From contig OY754464.1 in NCBI GenBank assembly GCA_963575645.1, positions 82,558,948 through 82,622,947 of the forward strand: a stretch of 64,000 bases of DNA, written 5' to 3'. Position 1 is the stretch's first letter. Each line of letters starts with the position of its first letter. This document shows, one piece after another, positions 33,231-45,838 of this stretch. This stretch comes from Xanthostigma xanthostigma (Eukaryota > Arthropoda > Insecta > Raphidioptera > Raphidiidae). The notes beneath the pieces are model-generated. The model ran no database searches. It worked only from the letters and a program-made list of their open reading frames with translations, and was not told the origin of the DNA. The position numbers and the translations under genes are program-made.

Positions 33231-35349
33231 TATAGAATTTTAATTACAGAGTTTCTATTTGTGGAAATGCCAGAGCGGTTGGTTTTTTTTAATGTAAGAA
33301 AATACCTATGTCAAATTTTGTTGAATGTCGAGTTATCGTGTTTTTGCTTGCAATTTTTATAATCACTAAATTCTTGTAACAGTATTTAAATTATCTATAA
33401 CAAATAATAGGTACATGAAACATTATTAGACAAGTTGAAGTGATTTAACTATAATATCAATATAATTAAAACTATGTGATATAACTTATCACTTGTCCCA
33501 TCTTGCATAATTAGTTTTGTTAAAATCTATAAAATTCCAATTTGTAAAATAATTCTTCGCTGTATTTCAAACAAAAAACAATTTATTTAAACAAATTAAT
33601 AATTTATTTACGCTAAAAATTAACTTAATAATTATTTGCAACATATTCATTTCATTTAATTTCAACAAGGTTGCGAAAATACGAAAACCAACTTTCCTCC
33701 TTAGTTCTAGAATAAAAAAATTGACAATCAACCCGCTCAGTCGTCTCAATAATCGTGTCTGACAATGCGGGTCTATTTTTACAAAATTAATCGTTAAAAA
33801 TCGGTGTTTTCGGCGATACAAAATGTACAAAGTGTGAATCAACATCTCGGGTACCCGTGTTGCATATTTTCAAAACGGGGGGCAATGCAAAATCGTTATT
33901 TTGAGTGAAAATAAAAAAGGACAGCAATACAATTAGTCAGGCGTGAATACAGGTACAGATGAAACCCTGTCACATATAGCTAGTGCCTTCATACTTATGT
34001 TGGCCAATCTGACAAGTGAAAGTGTCTATTGTTTTAGGATTAATTTTTTGAGGTTATACAATTTTGATTTTAATTACAAGACAGTTCGTGTAATAAACAA
34101 ATGTTTAATTATACGTTTTTTATAATAATTTGAAGTGATTTGCTGTGAAATATGTGTTTTATTTGGAGACTTATTGGAACTGTCATTAAAGATTGGAGTT
34201 AACGGCCGTTTAATGCAGTTTCGTCTGCATACAATAATAAGGTAAATCTTTTTTATTACTGTTTTTCATAAATGCGTTTTTCTTATACTGTTTGGTAAAA
34301 GCATGATTGAGAGTTAGAATGCAATTTCATAGCTGGACACATGTTTTTTTTGAGGTTAAAACTTGCATAATATAGACTGTGTAGATACGGTGGTCATTTT
34401 TTCACGGGTTTGTGATGCTTTTTTTGCGACAGAAGAAGATAAAAAATGAGTTCTGTAACTGTTCTAAAACACTTGATTCATCATAAAACATTTATCTGGA
34501 AGACGCAAGTGTCAAACTATCTTTTTACAAATTGTATTTTACCAAAAGCTAACATTTTACAGAATGGACAGCTACGATTCACACGAAAAATAACAAATTA
34601 TTTATTATAAACAAACCAAACCTCGTGTGTAGCGGTCTTAATATTCCGACATCACGGCGTTTTGGCAACACTGCAATACTTGGTAAAAATGTTTTGAATA
34701 GTCTGAACATGTCTCGGCGTTCGACATAAAAGTATCACGTAATACCAATTTTGTACAAATCGTTTTTTGAAACACGGGGTGTGTTTGTGTGTTAAGTTTG
34801 AAACTAGGCCATATTATAGATAAACAGATTAGAAACTATGAACTATGCATGTTTATTGTTCCATACCCTGCTGGACTTTAAAACATTCTTTGTCTATAAT
34901 AGAATATCTATCTATCTAAAATTCCCGTGTCACAATTTTGGCCGCGCTAGTCTCCGAAATCACTGAACTGATTTTAATGAATATTTTTTTTGTAAATGTA
35001 GCTTTCTTGGTGCAACTTACGCTATAGGACAGTTTTTATTTAATATTTTGCACAAAATTACGGTGTTTTCTCAAAAAACTGTTTTATTAACATGTAACGT
35101 CATCTAAAAGCTATTAATTCAGAAGCAAACAAAAAAAACTGTTGGCATTTTCTCAAAAAACTAAAAAAATCTAACAGATACGCGACTACGGGGTGAAAAG
35201 CGGGGTGGAAATACTTAAACGGTGCACATATGTATCTCTGAAACATCACTCTTCTAAAAATTGTAAAGTAGGTTACATGTTCGACGGTTTCTCGGAAAAA
35301 CTGGAAAACAAGGAGTCTAACCATTTCAAATGATCAAACATTGTAAACG
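33231..35349. other. Intronic AT-rich stretch
   Basis: No gene recognised. A Helitron family-2 5' segment lies at 34905-35170 (AAAATTCCCGTGTCACAATT). The rest is unassigned. Confidence 0.45.
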
Positions 35350-35424
35350 TTAGTAAAGAAGAATATTAACGGGTGAAATAGCCAATTTAGAGTTCTAGAG
35401 AATTTTTATTTTTAAAGTATAGTA

Positions 35425-35457
35425 GACGTTTCGCCAACGTTTGTTAGCATCCTCAGG
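35425..35457 (-). ncRNA. Hammerhead-like motif
   Basis: Minus strand: CTGAGGA, T, GCTAAC-AAAC-GTTGGC (6-bp stem with one G·U), GAAAC, GTC. Both conserved boxes are present. There is one extra base between the CUGANGA box and the stem, and helix I is weak. Confidence 0.42.
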
Positions 35458-35467
35458 ACCTAAGGAT

Positions 35468-36569
35468 CAGGGCCTTCGCGCCCTATAGTGCGATGTGTGC
35501 GATGCACGCGGGCGGCACATTCAAGGGGCGGCAAATGGCCTAGTTGTGATATGTTTTTTGTGCTGTATAGAAAAAATATATAACTGATATTATTTCAATT
35601 TTATTTGCATACTCAAGCCTGCGTGACAAACTCTTACGAGTAGTTATTTATTTTTTAATGAAATTCGAATTCGAAATATTTCGCGCGCAGTTTTCGATTC
35701 GATAGTTAGTTCACATCAGCGCGTAGACAGGGCGCCCCTATCGGGAGACTCCCGCGTATGTTTATATCTTGATTTTTTCCTGTCGATTCCTGCAAGATGG
35801 GAGTGAAGTAAAGTATTTTTCAATCAACAAATACTTTTTACTAATTGATAAACTAATAATTATTTTGACTTAATGAATTTTCTCAGCTCAGCGGTAAAAC
35901 TAAATTTTTCTCTCATTCATAAGTACGACAGGAGAAGAACACCGTGAAAAATCGCACGGAGTAAACTGTTTTTGTAGAGAACAGTTTACTCCGCGGAGTG
36001 ATTTTTTTTAGAGTGAAGAGAGAATTTTTGAAGTTCACTCTGTACGGAGTGAATTTTCAAAATTCACTGTTTAATGTGTTTCATTTTAATTGAATATATT
36101 TCATTATTTCATCCCGCTTTTGTCCTGATTAAAAATTTGACTCGTTTTCACTTTTAGCCTATCATTTGTAAAGTATCTTTCACTGTTACATTTTTCACAT
36201 TTTTATTTGTTTCAAAAAATTAATTATCTTATTAGTATTTTTACCTGTCCAAATCGTTTTGTAATGACGATGTGAAGTGAAGCATTGTTGCATTTCAGGA
36301 AAGTAATGAAAGAAAAAAACCTTCGGGTGCACAATTTCGGCAACTTAAGAAAATTAGGCAAGAAGAAAAAAACAGAATGTCTGATTCTATGAAGAAGTAT
36401 TTGCAAAAAGACAAGGAAACAAAGTTTCTATTAATTGCACTTACAGTATTAGTTATTTAGGATTTTTAACGTTTTTCAATTTGACGTATCGTCTAGTGAG
36501 TTTATCCCCAATAAGGGGCGTCAATTATGAATCCGCACGCGGGCGGCGTGAGGCCTTACGAGGGCCCTG
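35468..36569. mobile_element. hAT element with perfect 8-bp target duplication
   Basis: Ends CAGGGCC and GGCCCTG with identical 8-bp duplications CTAAGGAT at 35460-35467 and 36570-36577. Length 1,102 bp. It keeps a short coding exon at its right side (36299-36460) and an internal hairpin around GGAGTAAACTGTT. Confidence 0.88.
36299..36460 (+). pseudogene. hAT transposase N-terminal fragment
   Basis: After an acceptor-like TTTCAG at 36298, the frame reads ESNERKKPSGAQFRQLKKIR, then QEEKNRMSDSMKKYLQK, and ends at TAG 36460. The motif KRKKPSGAQFRKxRxxxEE is the usual start of hAT transposases of the ZMYM/P52rIPK-like type. After about 40 codons the similarity stops, indicating an internal deletion. 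Confidence 0.68.
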
Positions 36570-36874
36570 CTAAGGATCATAGGAATATAAACAATATAAG
36601 TACAGTAATTATCAGAAATACATAAACCGAAATAATAAAAGTACAAAAAAGACAATTCTTACCAACTAAGATATAAAAATTTTACTCTTAATATTATTTT
36701 ACAAACTCTAAATTGGCTATTTCACATTCTTCTTTACTATCAATAACACAGCCGTCATCGTATCAACACATTGAAGAGTTCTAATCAGACGTTAATCAAA
36801 GATTTGAATGTTGTTTAATTTATGTATTGCCCAATAATTTATGAACTCCGCAAATTAAGCCGAAGCGAACGTGA

Positions 36875-36945
36875 GCATCGGTGGTTCAGTGGTAGAATGC
36901 TCGCCTGCCACGCGGGCGGCCCGGGTTCGATTCCCGGCCGATGCA
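36875..36945 (+). tRNA. tRNA-Gly(GCC)
   Basis: A 71-nt complete cloverleaf: acceptor GCATCGG/CCGATGC with discriminator A, A box TGGTTCAGTGG, anticodon loop CTGCCAC (anticodon GCC), and T arm CCGGGTTCGATTCCCGG. No mismatch is visible in any stem. It is a functional-looking nuclear tRNA gene, transcribed by RNA polymerase III from its internal A and B boxes, and delivers glycine at GGC/GGT codons. It lies opposite to the transporter transcript, inside its first intron. Confidence 0.97.
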
Positions 36946-36949
36946 GTCG

Positions 36950-36955
36950 TTTTTT
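36950..36955 (+). terminator. Pol III terminator of tRNA-Gly
   Basis: Six T residues begin 5 bases after the tRNA 3' end, enough to terminate RNA polymerase III. Confidence 0.9.
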
Positions 36956-37321
36956 ATACGATTCAATACTACAACATTCTAATAGAAGACACCTGCATTT
37001 TTCAAAAATATACGTTTTTTATATTAGAATATTTTTTCTTGGAATAGAACAGAATAATTTACGATTTTTATTTAAAACGACATAGAGAGATAGATATATA
37101 TTTACACAATAAGATAGTACAATACATACATAATATGTGACGTCAAATTTACACATTAAAATTCATAATTAAAAAATTCATCTATAGTGTAAAAACAGTT
37201 TTTGGTTAGAATTTGTTAGAAGGCTCCTCAGTGATTTTTTAAAAGTTTTTAATACTAATTTTTGTAAATTATTTTAAAAAAATTATTTTGAAGAATCCAA
37301 GGCAGCTACGTATTACAGTTT

Positions 37322-37574
37322 AATAGCCTATTTATCGAGAAAGGCTATAAGCTATATAATATCACGCTACGACCAATAGGAGCGGAGCATCAATAAATGT
37401 TGAAAATATAACTAAAAATTTGTCCGTCTGACAAAAACTTTTGAACGGTAACTCCGATCATCATGAAATTTGAACACAACATTCATCTTGGTAAAGTAAG
37501 ATGAACGCGCGTACTCATGTCCCTCCAGCCTATTCGTTTTTTTGCACCCGGATGAAACCGGGCGGGACCGCTAG
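37322..37574 (+). mobile_element. Helitron 3' part (family 1)
   Basis: 5'-truncated copy beginning AATAGCCTATTTATCGAG and ending GGGCGGGACCGCTAG before T. No tRNA cassette. Confidence 0.8.
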
Positions 37575-38083
37575 TATATGTATAATCTCTAAAGAAAATA
37601 AATCACTCTCTTATATAAATTCCTTAAAAATCTCTACTGTGCTAGTATAGGTAAAAAAACCATGTACCTATAGTTGTCCACAAGGTCTAATAATTCTGCA
37701 CGTATTTAGTGTGCCATGTGCATGTTCGTACGTCGCTAAAACCGAAACCATATAACTAAAAAGTCGTTATAACCGATTTAACGTTCTAGCCAGTGTCAAT
37801 ATTTATTACGGAAATCCATAGGTAATTGTCCATGTGAAAATCAGACGGGCTTCTTGTTTGGTCGTTATAGCCGACGTATCGTTATACCCGATATACTGTG
37901 AAACATGCTCTTATTATCCAAACATTTAATAAAATACAGCTTGGCATTTTTCCAAGTTGACAAAATTTATTTGCGAGCGCGAAAATGAAAAGCTATTTCG
38001 AATTATTGATTGATACAGATAGACAACGGGAGTTTTTAGGCGCGAATAGCGTAAGCTAAAGCGCCTATATGTACTCGCTTTGT
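37575..38083. other. Intronic stretch, no gene
   Basis: At 37733-37910 are repeated CGTTATAACCGA and CGTTATACCCGATATACTG motifs recalling the ends of Tigger-type elements, but no complete element could be delimited. Confidence 0.4.
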
Positions 38084-38145
38084 CTGTGAATCTGTGAATC
38101 TGTGAATCTGTGAATCTGTGAATCTGTGAATCTGTGAATCTGTGA
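38084..38145 (+). repeat. (CTGTGAAT)n octamer microsatellite
   Basis: About 7.6 near-perfect copies of an 8-bp unit, the last one changed to CTGTGAGT. Confidence 0.95.
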
Positions 38146-39191
38146 GTCACGCTTTTTGTATCCAGCGTACAGCCCAAACGCCTTAACCGATTTTAAAAAA
38201 CTTTTTTTTGTTCGATTCGTCTCCGGGTAACTTAAATCCTAACGTCGCCCGATTTTTGAATTTTTGTCCCAGAGGGGAGAAAATTAGGAAAAAAAAAGTT
38301 TTTTGCTTATTTCTCGCTCAATTTAAATCAGATCGGTTTGAAACCAGTCTTAAACGAAAGAGGAGAACATTTTACATATATTTCGTGTAACAGAATTTGC
38401 CCAAACAGTTTTTTTATCCCGATTTATATAGAAATAAATTCATTTTATACATAATTATATAGAAATGAATTCAATTTAATTGTTGCACGGTTTAACATGA
38501 CAATTTAAAATACGAGCACCAAGGTAATTTGAAATAGAAAGGATTGATTTTTTTTTAAGTTGGACTAAGTCTAAACCAATTCTGAAAATTTTAGGGGGGG
38601 TTGCCCGATTATTTATATAAATAAATGACTTCAAAAGTAGGCATATTTAAAATTGGCTTTATGGTAAAACGGTAGATGGATGATATGTTTTCATTGATTT
38701 CTCCAAAACTAGTCGGTGGAAATTAAAAAAAAACTATTTAAATTAAAATTAAAACATTAATAAATTATTGAAAACAAAAAAACCCGTTGTGCCCGACTAA
38801 TTAAAAAGATATTTAATTAAATAAATATCTTTTTAATTATAAATAAATATTAAAAAAAGGCAAGCCTTTCATTTAAAATTGCCTTGGTAGTACTAAAATA
38901 AAAAGTTTGCATTTGTTCAAAAACGAATGCCATTATAAATATTGGTAAAATGCAACGCCTTCTGAGTTAACAATTTGAATAACTAATTTAGAACATAAAA
39001 CTTTGACAGTTGCAAACGTCATTTTTGACATTTCTTACCATTCCGACACAACGGATGATCGGATTGTAACCAAATTTTGGGAGGATGTTTGATATGCAAA
39101 TATAAAGTGATTTATTGTTTTTTTGGGAACATCGGCGCATGCGCAAAAGAGTATATCTTTTATAATGTTGTTTTATAAAATAATAATATAG

Positions 39192-39352
39192 TTTTTGACG
39201 TGATAACGTCTTATAAATTGATGAAACACCAATCTTATAAATTGATAAAACACCGGCTGCATGTACGAAAAAGTGTCACGTTCCGAAATCTGTCCCGTTC
39301 CGAAATCTGTACCGTTCCAAAATCTGTCCCGTTCCGAAATGTGTCACGTTCC
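39192..39352. repeat. GTGATAACG-family fragment with 17-bp tandem repeat
   Basis: Starts TTTTTGACGTGATAACGTCT. Its GTTCCG end has expanded into about four copies of a 17-bp unit (CCGTTCCGAAATCTGTC and variants) at 39278-39352. Confidence 0.75.
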
Positions 39353-39379
39353 GCCTGACTTAAATATGATATTCGAGCG

Positions 39380-40606
39380 GCAGATATCATCAACCGATTG
39401 AGATGAAAATGTGTATACACGTTTAGTTTGAATGACAATGCATGGTTAGCTGTATGACGTCACTCTAAATCCAATATGGCGGACTTCTAAAGATGGCGGA
39501 AATGCCTTCGGTAATTTTGAAGCAGATATCATCAACCGATTGAGATGAAAATTTGTATACAGGTTTAGTTTGAATGACAATGCATTGTTAGCTGTGTGAC
39601 GTCACTCTAAATCAAATATGGCGAACTTCTAAAGATGGCGGACTAATTTTATTATGCTTTCCTACAATATGGGTATCAAATGAAAGGGCTTGCTGAGAAT
39701 AACTCGAAAAATATAGTGACGTCACTCTAAATCCAATATGGCGGACTTCTAAAGATGGCGGACTAATTTTATTATGCTTTCCTACAATATGGGTATCAAA
39801 TGAAAGGGCTTGCTGAGAATAACTCGAAAAATATAGTGACGTCACTCTAAATCCAATATGGCGGACTTCTAAAGATGGCGGAATAATTTTATTATGCTTT
39901 CCTACAATATGGGTATCAAATGAAAGGGCTTGCTGAGAATAGCCCGAAAAATAAACTGACGTCACTCTAAATCCAATATGGCGGACTTTTAAAGATGGCG
40001 GACTAATTTTATTATGCTTTCCTACAATATGGGTATCAAATGAAAGGGCTTGCTGAGAATAACTCGAAAAATAAAGTGACGTTACACTAAATCCAATATG
40101 GCGGACTTCTAAAGATGGCGGACTAATTTTATTATGCTTTCTTACAATATGGGTATCAAATGAAAGGGCTTGCTAGGAATAACTCGAAAAATATAGTGAC
40201 GTCACTCTAATTCCAATATGGCGGACTTCTAAAGATGGCGGACTAATTTTATTATGCTTTCCTATAATATGGGTATCAAATGAAAGGGCTTGCTGAGAAT
40301 AACTCGAAAAATAAAGTGACGGCACTCTAAATCCAATATGGCGGAATTCTAAAGATGGCGGACTAATTTTATTATGCTTTCCTACAATATGGGTATCAAA
40401 TGAAAGGGCTTTCTGAGAATAACTCGAAAAATAAAGTGACGTCACTCTTAATCCAATATGGCGGACTTCTAAAGATGGCGGACTAATTTTATTATACTTT
40501 CCTACAATATGGGTATCAAATGAAAGGGCTTGCTGAGAATAACTCGAAAAATAAAGTGACTTTAGTTTAAATCCAATATGGCGGACTTCTAAAGATGGCG
40601 GACTAA
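39380..40606. repeat. 120-bp satellite array with CRE and ATGGCGG motifs
   Basis: Eight full 120-bp units and one part unit run from 39597 to 40606. They are preceded by two diverged units with a 143-bp period (39380, 39523). The unit is GTGACGTCACTCTAAATCCA…ATATGGCGGACTT…AAAGATGGCGGAC… and ends AACTCGAAAAATA. The palindrome TGACGTCA is intact at 39455, 39597, 39717, 39837, 39957, 40197 and 40437 and altered at 40077, 40317 and 40557. Open frames here exist only because 120 is a multiple of three. Confidence 0.95.
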
Positions 40607-40640
40607 GTTTTTGACGTCAAGAGGGGTTTAAAAAAAAAAG

Positions 40641-40840
40641 TTTTTGACGTGATAACGTCTTATAAATTGATGAAACACCAACTGCACGCACGAAAAAGTG
40701 TAACGTTCCGTAACATTCCGCCTGACCCTGTGCGTGCAAGCGAGAGCGCAGTAATGTATTATTAAATATGATATTGAGCGGAATACGTTATCACGTAAAA
40801 CTATCGTCCGTAAACCGACTTAACAGACAACCAATTTTTT
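40641..40840. repeat. GTGATAACG-ended element, complete short copy
   Basis: Exactly 200 bp from TTTTTGACGTGATAACGTCT to CCGACTTAACAGACAACCAA plus T-run. It shows both ends of the family together with a minimal interior. Confidence 0.75.
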
Positions 40841-42154
40841 ATAACGGCTTATTATTCTGCATATTTTACTAGAAATTTTTGTAATTTTTTTTGGGGATAA
40901 TCGGCGCATGCGCAAAAGATATTATATGCTATGATGTTTTTTATATAATAATAGTAAACTTTTCATAAATGATTATTATTCTATATGTTTTACAAGAAAG
41001 TTTTGTAATTTATTTTTCGGGAAAATCGGCGCATGCGCAACATAGAAAGAAGTACCTACCTTTCAATGTTGTTTTTTTATAATTATGATATACTTACATG
41101 TCATAACAGTTTATTAGCCTGTATATTTTTACAAGATAGTCATGAAAAAATGTGTTTTTCTAAATTTGTACTTAGTTTCAGAAATATTTTGAAAATAAAA
41201 AAAATCTAATGTTAGTTTGTTCCGTAGATGTTAGTTAGGTATTTGACAAGCATTCTTTGTTTATTTTTAACATCATAACGTGATAACATATAGAAAACCA
41301 TGAACACGAACAGCAAATTTTATAATGTTTAGTGGTAACTATACGCGTTAACGGAAATTTTATTTTCTTTGTTATTATATGTCAAATGTCAATATTATAA
41401 TTTATTAGTTGGAAAGGCCCCATAATCTAATTGCTGCAATTTGTTCGACTAGATTAAATTAACTAAAGCTTTGAAATTTCACACACATGCAAGTCTGGTG
41501 ACAATGTATATATCCAATATGGCGGATGCCCCAAGATGACGGAATACCTTTTCCTTCTCAACCATCTTGAATAAAATAATCAAATAATTTTTATAATTTA
41601 TTGTCATAATAGTTAAAATTTTGAAAGACTATAAAAACAAGAAAAATAAAATACTAATAAAAAGAAAGTTTTTATTGAAATGTACCAAAAAGAAAATATA
41701 ATTTTTATAATTTAGGGTCACAATTATATTATTAATTGTGACTAATAAACGATCATAGAGTTTACAGTTAACGCTTTTATATTTATGAACCTAAATTAAT
41801 TATTAATAAATTATTAAAATGATTTTTTCCTTTCTGTGTTTCATTACTTTCAACTGTTATTTTTTTATTAGATTAAGTTAATTAAATTATATTATTAAGC
41901 TCAAAGTGTCGTTAAAAATATACATCAATTTTCGAACATAACGTTGGGGTATATTATGTAAAATTCGCGCCTTGTAATTCTTGAATTACTTGTGTCTTCA
42001 GACAATATTTTTATCATATACAAATGAACATATTGTCTGACTGAAGAAAGCACGTCAACCAAAAGAGTAAGCATAGGGTACCTTATTTAGGGAAAGTGGC
42101 ACGACAACAAAACGAACATGCGCTAAGATATACAGATATCCATATATCTATTAA
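40841..42154. other. Intronic AT-rich stretch
   Basis: No gene. Contains repeated blocks with GGCGCATGCGCAA (40906, 41029) and a degenerate relative of the satellite near 41510 (CCAATATGGCGGATGCC). Confidence 0.45.
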
Positions 42155-42545
42155 TTAACTATATGAATCATTGCCTATCTACTCAATGTGCGGTGAGTGA
42201 AGGCAATAAAGCGTATCGAAAATATATCTGCGTCTCTTTCTTCAATGTAATTCCCTGATTTCTCCGATGATAGGATTGGTTGATGTACTTGCATTCAATC
42301 TGAATAAAGTATCTCTGTTTCAAAATTTTTGTTTTTTTCTATGACGTTAACATGGGCGTACCCAGCTTTTGGCCCAGGAGGGGGCAAATTGGAAATTTCT
42401 TAAGCCGGGTCCTCCGTGCTTGTTATTGCCCTCCTGGATATGCCAGTGCTTAAACGGCGTAAAAAAAGACAGAAGTATATGTTTGCACCCAAATCGTTCG
42501 ATTGCGATTTTATTTCTATGCTCAGTATAGAATAAAAGTATATGG
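42155..42545 (+). repeat. 393-bp interspersed repeat, copy 2
   Basis: Direct-orientation relative of 32010-32402, with scattered differences. Confidence 0.75.
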
Positions 42546-42693
42546 TTGGATCATTGATTTAACTGAAGTACCAGTGTCAGTGGCAAATGAGTAATTGACC
42601 GAACTTGTAGTTGATGAGATTCATTGTAGAGATTTGTTCAAATAGAAAAAATAACCACAAAACACAAAAAATTATTATTTACAAGTTTTTTTA

Positions 42694-43304
42694 GGAGGTT
42701 GAGCTGTTTTACGAAGATAATGAAAAAATCTGAAATAAAGTTTTTTTTAAAAGATTTTTTTATGACAAAATTTTCTGTAAAAAATCCAAAACCATTATGA
42801 GATTTATAAAGTTAAAAATTAAAAAAAACTTTTACATGTAGTCTTATGGAAAATATGTCAAGCTAGCATGCAAACTACTGTTCATTTTAATTTTTTGCAA
42901 ATAACCAAATAATGTCAACAGTTCCGAAAACTAAGTATGTAAAGCATGTCTTACGCATATTTTAATATTTTTTCCAATTTAATCAGGAGACTTTTAATCA
43001 ATAAAAAAAAATATTAAACCTTAGCACTTTTCGATTATGGACTTTTATTCTTGACAGATTTAACAATTTTAACTGAATTTTTAACTTTTTAATTATTTAA
43101 TTTTAATTTTTATTACTTCTAATTTCTTTTTTCAATTATTTACTGCAAAAAATATGTAAAATACAGATATTTACATAAATTAAAAAAAAATATTTATTTA
43201 TGCCTTTATAACAATAATTTATTGGTATCATCGACTTATAAACTATAAAAGTTCCCATTTAGAATTCGACTTACTTTTGACTGGGACTGTAACGGATCAA
43301 CCTC
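42694..43304. mobile_element. TTAA-type element A, second copy
   Basis: Starts GGAGGTTGAGCTGTTTTACG and ends AACGGATCAACCTC. Similar throughout to 23071-23767, with internal deletions and lost TTAA flanks. Confidence 0.78.
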
Positions 43305-44012
43305 ATGCGGGAACCATATATTTAATAACTTCTATATAGCTAGTGGCCGTAAGTGGAAGCGTGGCCCATGAAGCGAGACAGCAAATGACTGTTTTCTATC
43401 TCTTTCTTTTTACTTGACCCGTTGTGCGCACAGTGTCGCGTCTGTAGTGGGGCAATTAGTGAGTGGAATAGAGCAAGCCACCTCCCTTTCACAGCTTAGT
43501 CCATGTACAAACTGATGCTGCAGTTAACGCGCATCCATTCACGGACATGCGCATGAGACTCAGAGTATAATAAGTGAGACAGACGTATATAATATGTCTG
43601 CACCGTAGTGTTTAAGTCTTTCTCCCGATCTTTGCTAGCAATACAAATGGTATTAAATATATATGATTTACAAAAGTTTTCTTTTGGCAATAATATGCGG
43701 GAACACCCTCTCCACATTTTAGTTGTTGCAAGCGATTCCACTCCCCTTCCGTATAGACGTAGTATTATCGTCGGTCACACAATAAACGCAGAGACATTAA
43801 ATTAGACACGCATCGAAAATAAACAAACGACGTGTCGCCATACTCTCTATATGTATGCATTTAAGTAAAGTGATGTTTTAACACATTATCTGACACGCCC
43901 TCCCACTGTCATGCCATCTGTGTTATATCATTGTATTTACAGCATACAGACAATGCAGACGGATTATTGTACAGCAAGGTATCGCAAATTGCACAAAATT
44001 ATCATGAATTTA

Positions 44013-44354
44013 TCTGTACTAATATATAAATCTGAAGAGTTTGTTTGTTTGTTTGGTTGAACGCGCTAATCTCAGGAACTACTGGTTCAAATTGAAAAAA
44101 AATTTTTTAGCCCATTTATTGAGGAAGGCTATAGGCTATATAATATCACGCTACGACCAATTGGAGCGGAGCATCAATGAAAAATGTTGCAAAATGTAAC
44201 TTAAAATTTGTCCATCCGACAAAAACTTTTCAACGGTAACTCCGATCATCATGAAATTTGGACACAACATTCATCTCGGTAAACTAAGATGAATGTGCGT
44301 ACTCATGTCAATCCCTTCCCCATTCGTTCTTTTGCATCCGGGCGGGACCGCTAT
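44013..44354 (+). mobile_element. Helitron without cassette (family 1)
   Basis: Starts TCTGTACTAATATATAAATC and ends GGGCGGGACCGCTAT, with the last base of CTAG changed and the hairpin partly deleted. Confidence 0.8.
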
Positions 44355-44479
44355 TCAAAATAAAAGAGAGATGAATATCATCAGGGTATCTTCAAAAGAC
44401 TCATTGCATTAGGTTTAAAATAAAAAATAATTTAATGAAAGGTGACACTATCATTGGCCATATGAATAATAACATTAAA

Positions 44480-44900
44480 CAAATCTTTGATTAACGTCTG
44501 AATAGAACTCTTCAAATAAATAAAATTGTCGACCAATTTTTCTCAGACCAATATAGTGACAAAAAATAATAAAATTACAAATCAATATAACACAAGATGA
44601 CGTTTCGATCCGGATTTGGATCTTCTTCAGAAAAATATAAAAATTATTAGTATTAGTTATTTAATATTATGTAATAGAATGTACGATGATTGGAAATATA
44701 TTCAATCATCGTGCATTCTATTACATAATATTAGATAACTAATACTAATAATTTTTATATTTTTTAGATTTTTCTGAAGAAGATCCAAATCCGGATCGAA
44801 ACGTCATCTTGTGTTATATTGATTTGTTATTTTTTTATTTTTTTTAATTTTTTGTCAATATATTGGTCTGAGAAAAATTGGTCGACAATTTTATTTATTT
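44480..44900. mobile_element. Penelope-like palindrome with paired hammerhead-like motifs
   Basis: Arms of about 185 bp face each other around about 44700. Each arm carries CTGAAGA, A, GATCC-AAATCC-GGATC, GAAAC, GTC: plus strand 44775-44806, minus strand 44599-44630. The palindrome interrupts a reverse-transcriptase remnant (44902-45018). Confidence 0.6.
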
Positions 44901-44901
44901 G

Positions 44902-45018
44902 AATAACATTAAACTCCAAAGCTCTGTAAAATTTTTGGGGGTAATTCTTGATGAAAACCCGAAATGGATAGCCCATGTTAGCAACGTGTGTAAAAAATTA
45001 AACTTTTGCTATTATCGC
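44902..45018 (+). pseudogene. Non-LTR reverse transcriptase fragment
   Basis: Frame reads NNIKLQSSVKFLGVILDENP, then KWIAHVSNVCKKLNFCYYR. The motif VKFLGVxLDxxLxWxxHVxxVCKKLxxxYY lies C-terminal to the catalytic core of Jockey/I-type reverse transcriptases. Similarity ends there. Part of the upstream frame may lie at 44430-44475, on the other side of the Penelope-like palindrome. Confidence 0.68.
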
Positions 45019-45838
45019 CCGATCACACTTCCGTAAATCTCTCGTCACGCATTCACCAGCTTACTCCCCAAGTCAAGCGTGCGTAAAGAAGTTTTATTTC
45101 AAAAATGTACATCTTTTTAAATTGTTCCTCAACCAAGCTTTTCCGCCGCGTATAATATTTATTGGAACAAAACTTAGTACGGACAACATAAAATAATGCA
45201 TTGCAATCTTTTCAGAAGTCTAACTGTAGTCAAGTACTCGTATTTTTAGCAGCCTTCGTTTCGGTGGGACAAATTCCTTACTACCGTTTATTTGTAAAAA
45301 AAGAAAATAAAAATTGTACGTGCCAACGTACATTCTACAGAACTATGGCCGTCACACGTCATCTGTGTAGCGGTCTACTTTTTGTTTTATTTATGTCTGT
45401 GAAACATTATTAACTTTTTCTATTAAAAAAAAAAAAACATTTAAAATAACTGACTACCGAATAACAAGGAAAATAATAAACGCAACTTGTATAAAAACTG
45501 TGAATGAAAGAAATAAAATACTTAATATAAATTAACATTAAAAATAATTATTATATTAATTGTAGCCACAAACAATTAATTACAGGGTTTTATCAAGTTT
45601 CACCTGTCCCGGTGTCTGTCTGTCTGTCTGTAATCAAATCTTGCAAGTTAAATTTGACCCACTTCCCGGTTTCCGATTGAGCTGAAATTTTGCATACGCA
45701 TGTAGTTCCGATGACAATACAATATTATAATAACTAACTGATATAGGTCCGGGTTTCGCCTGGTTGCAAATCGCTTTTTTAATAAAGCACACTAAAAACT
45801 TAAAAATATATTAACGAAAAAATGTTTTTTAAAACGAG

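Larger units (their letters stand above)
35350..36750. mobile_element. Penelope-like element interrupted by a hAT
   Basis: Inverted arms at about 35351-35395 and 36705-36747 (AACTCTAAATTGGCTATTTC and its complement) flank a hammerhead-like motif (35425-35457) and an inserted hAT (35468-36569). Sequence just outside the right arm (36772-36815) recurs inverted at 44475-44520 beside the second Penelope-like palindrome. Confidence 0.5.

Noticed and set aside
39612-40445. Open frames of 117 and 90 residues with repeated SFDTHIVGKHNKI
   Set aside because: They arise because the 120-bp satellite unit is a multiple of three; there is no independent start or gene context.
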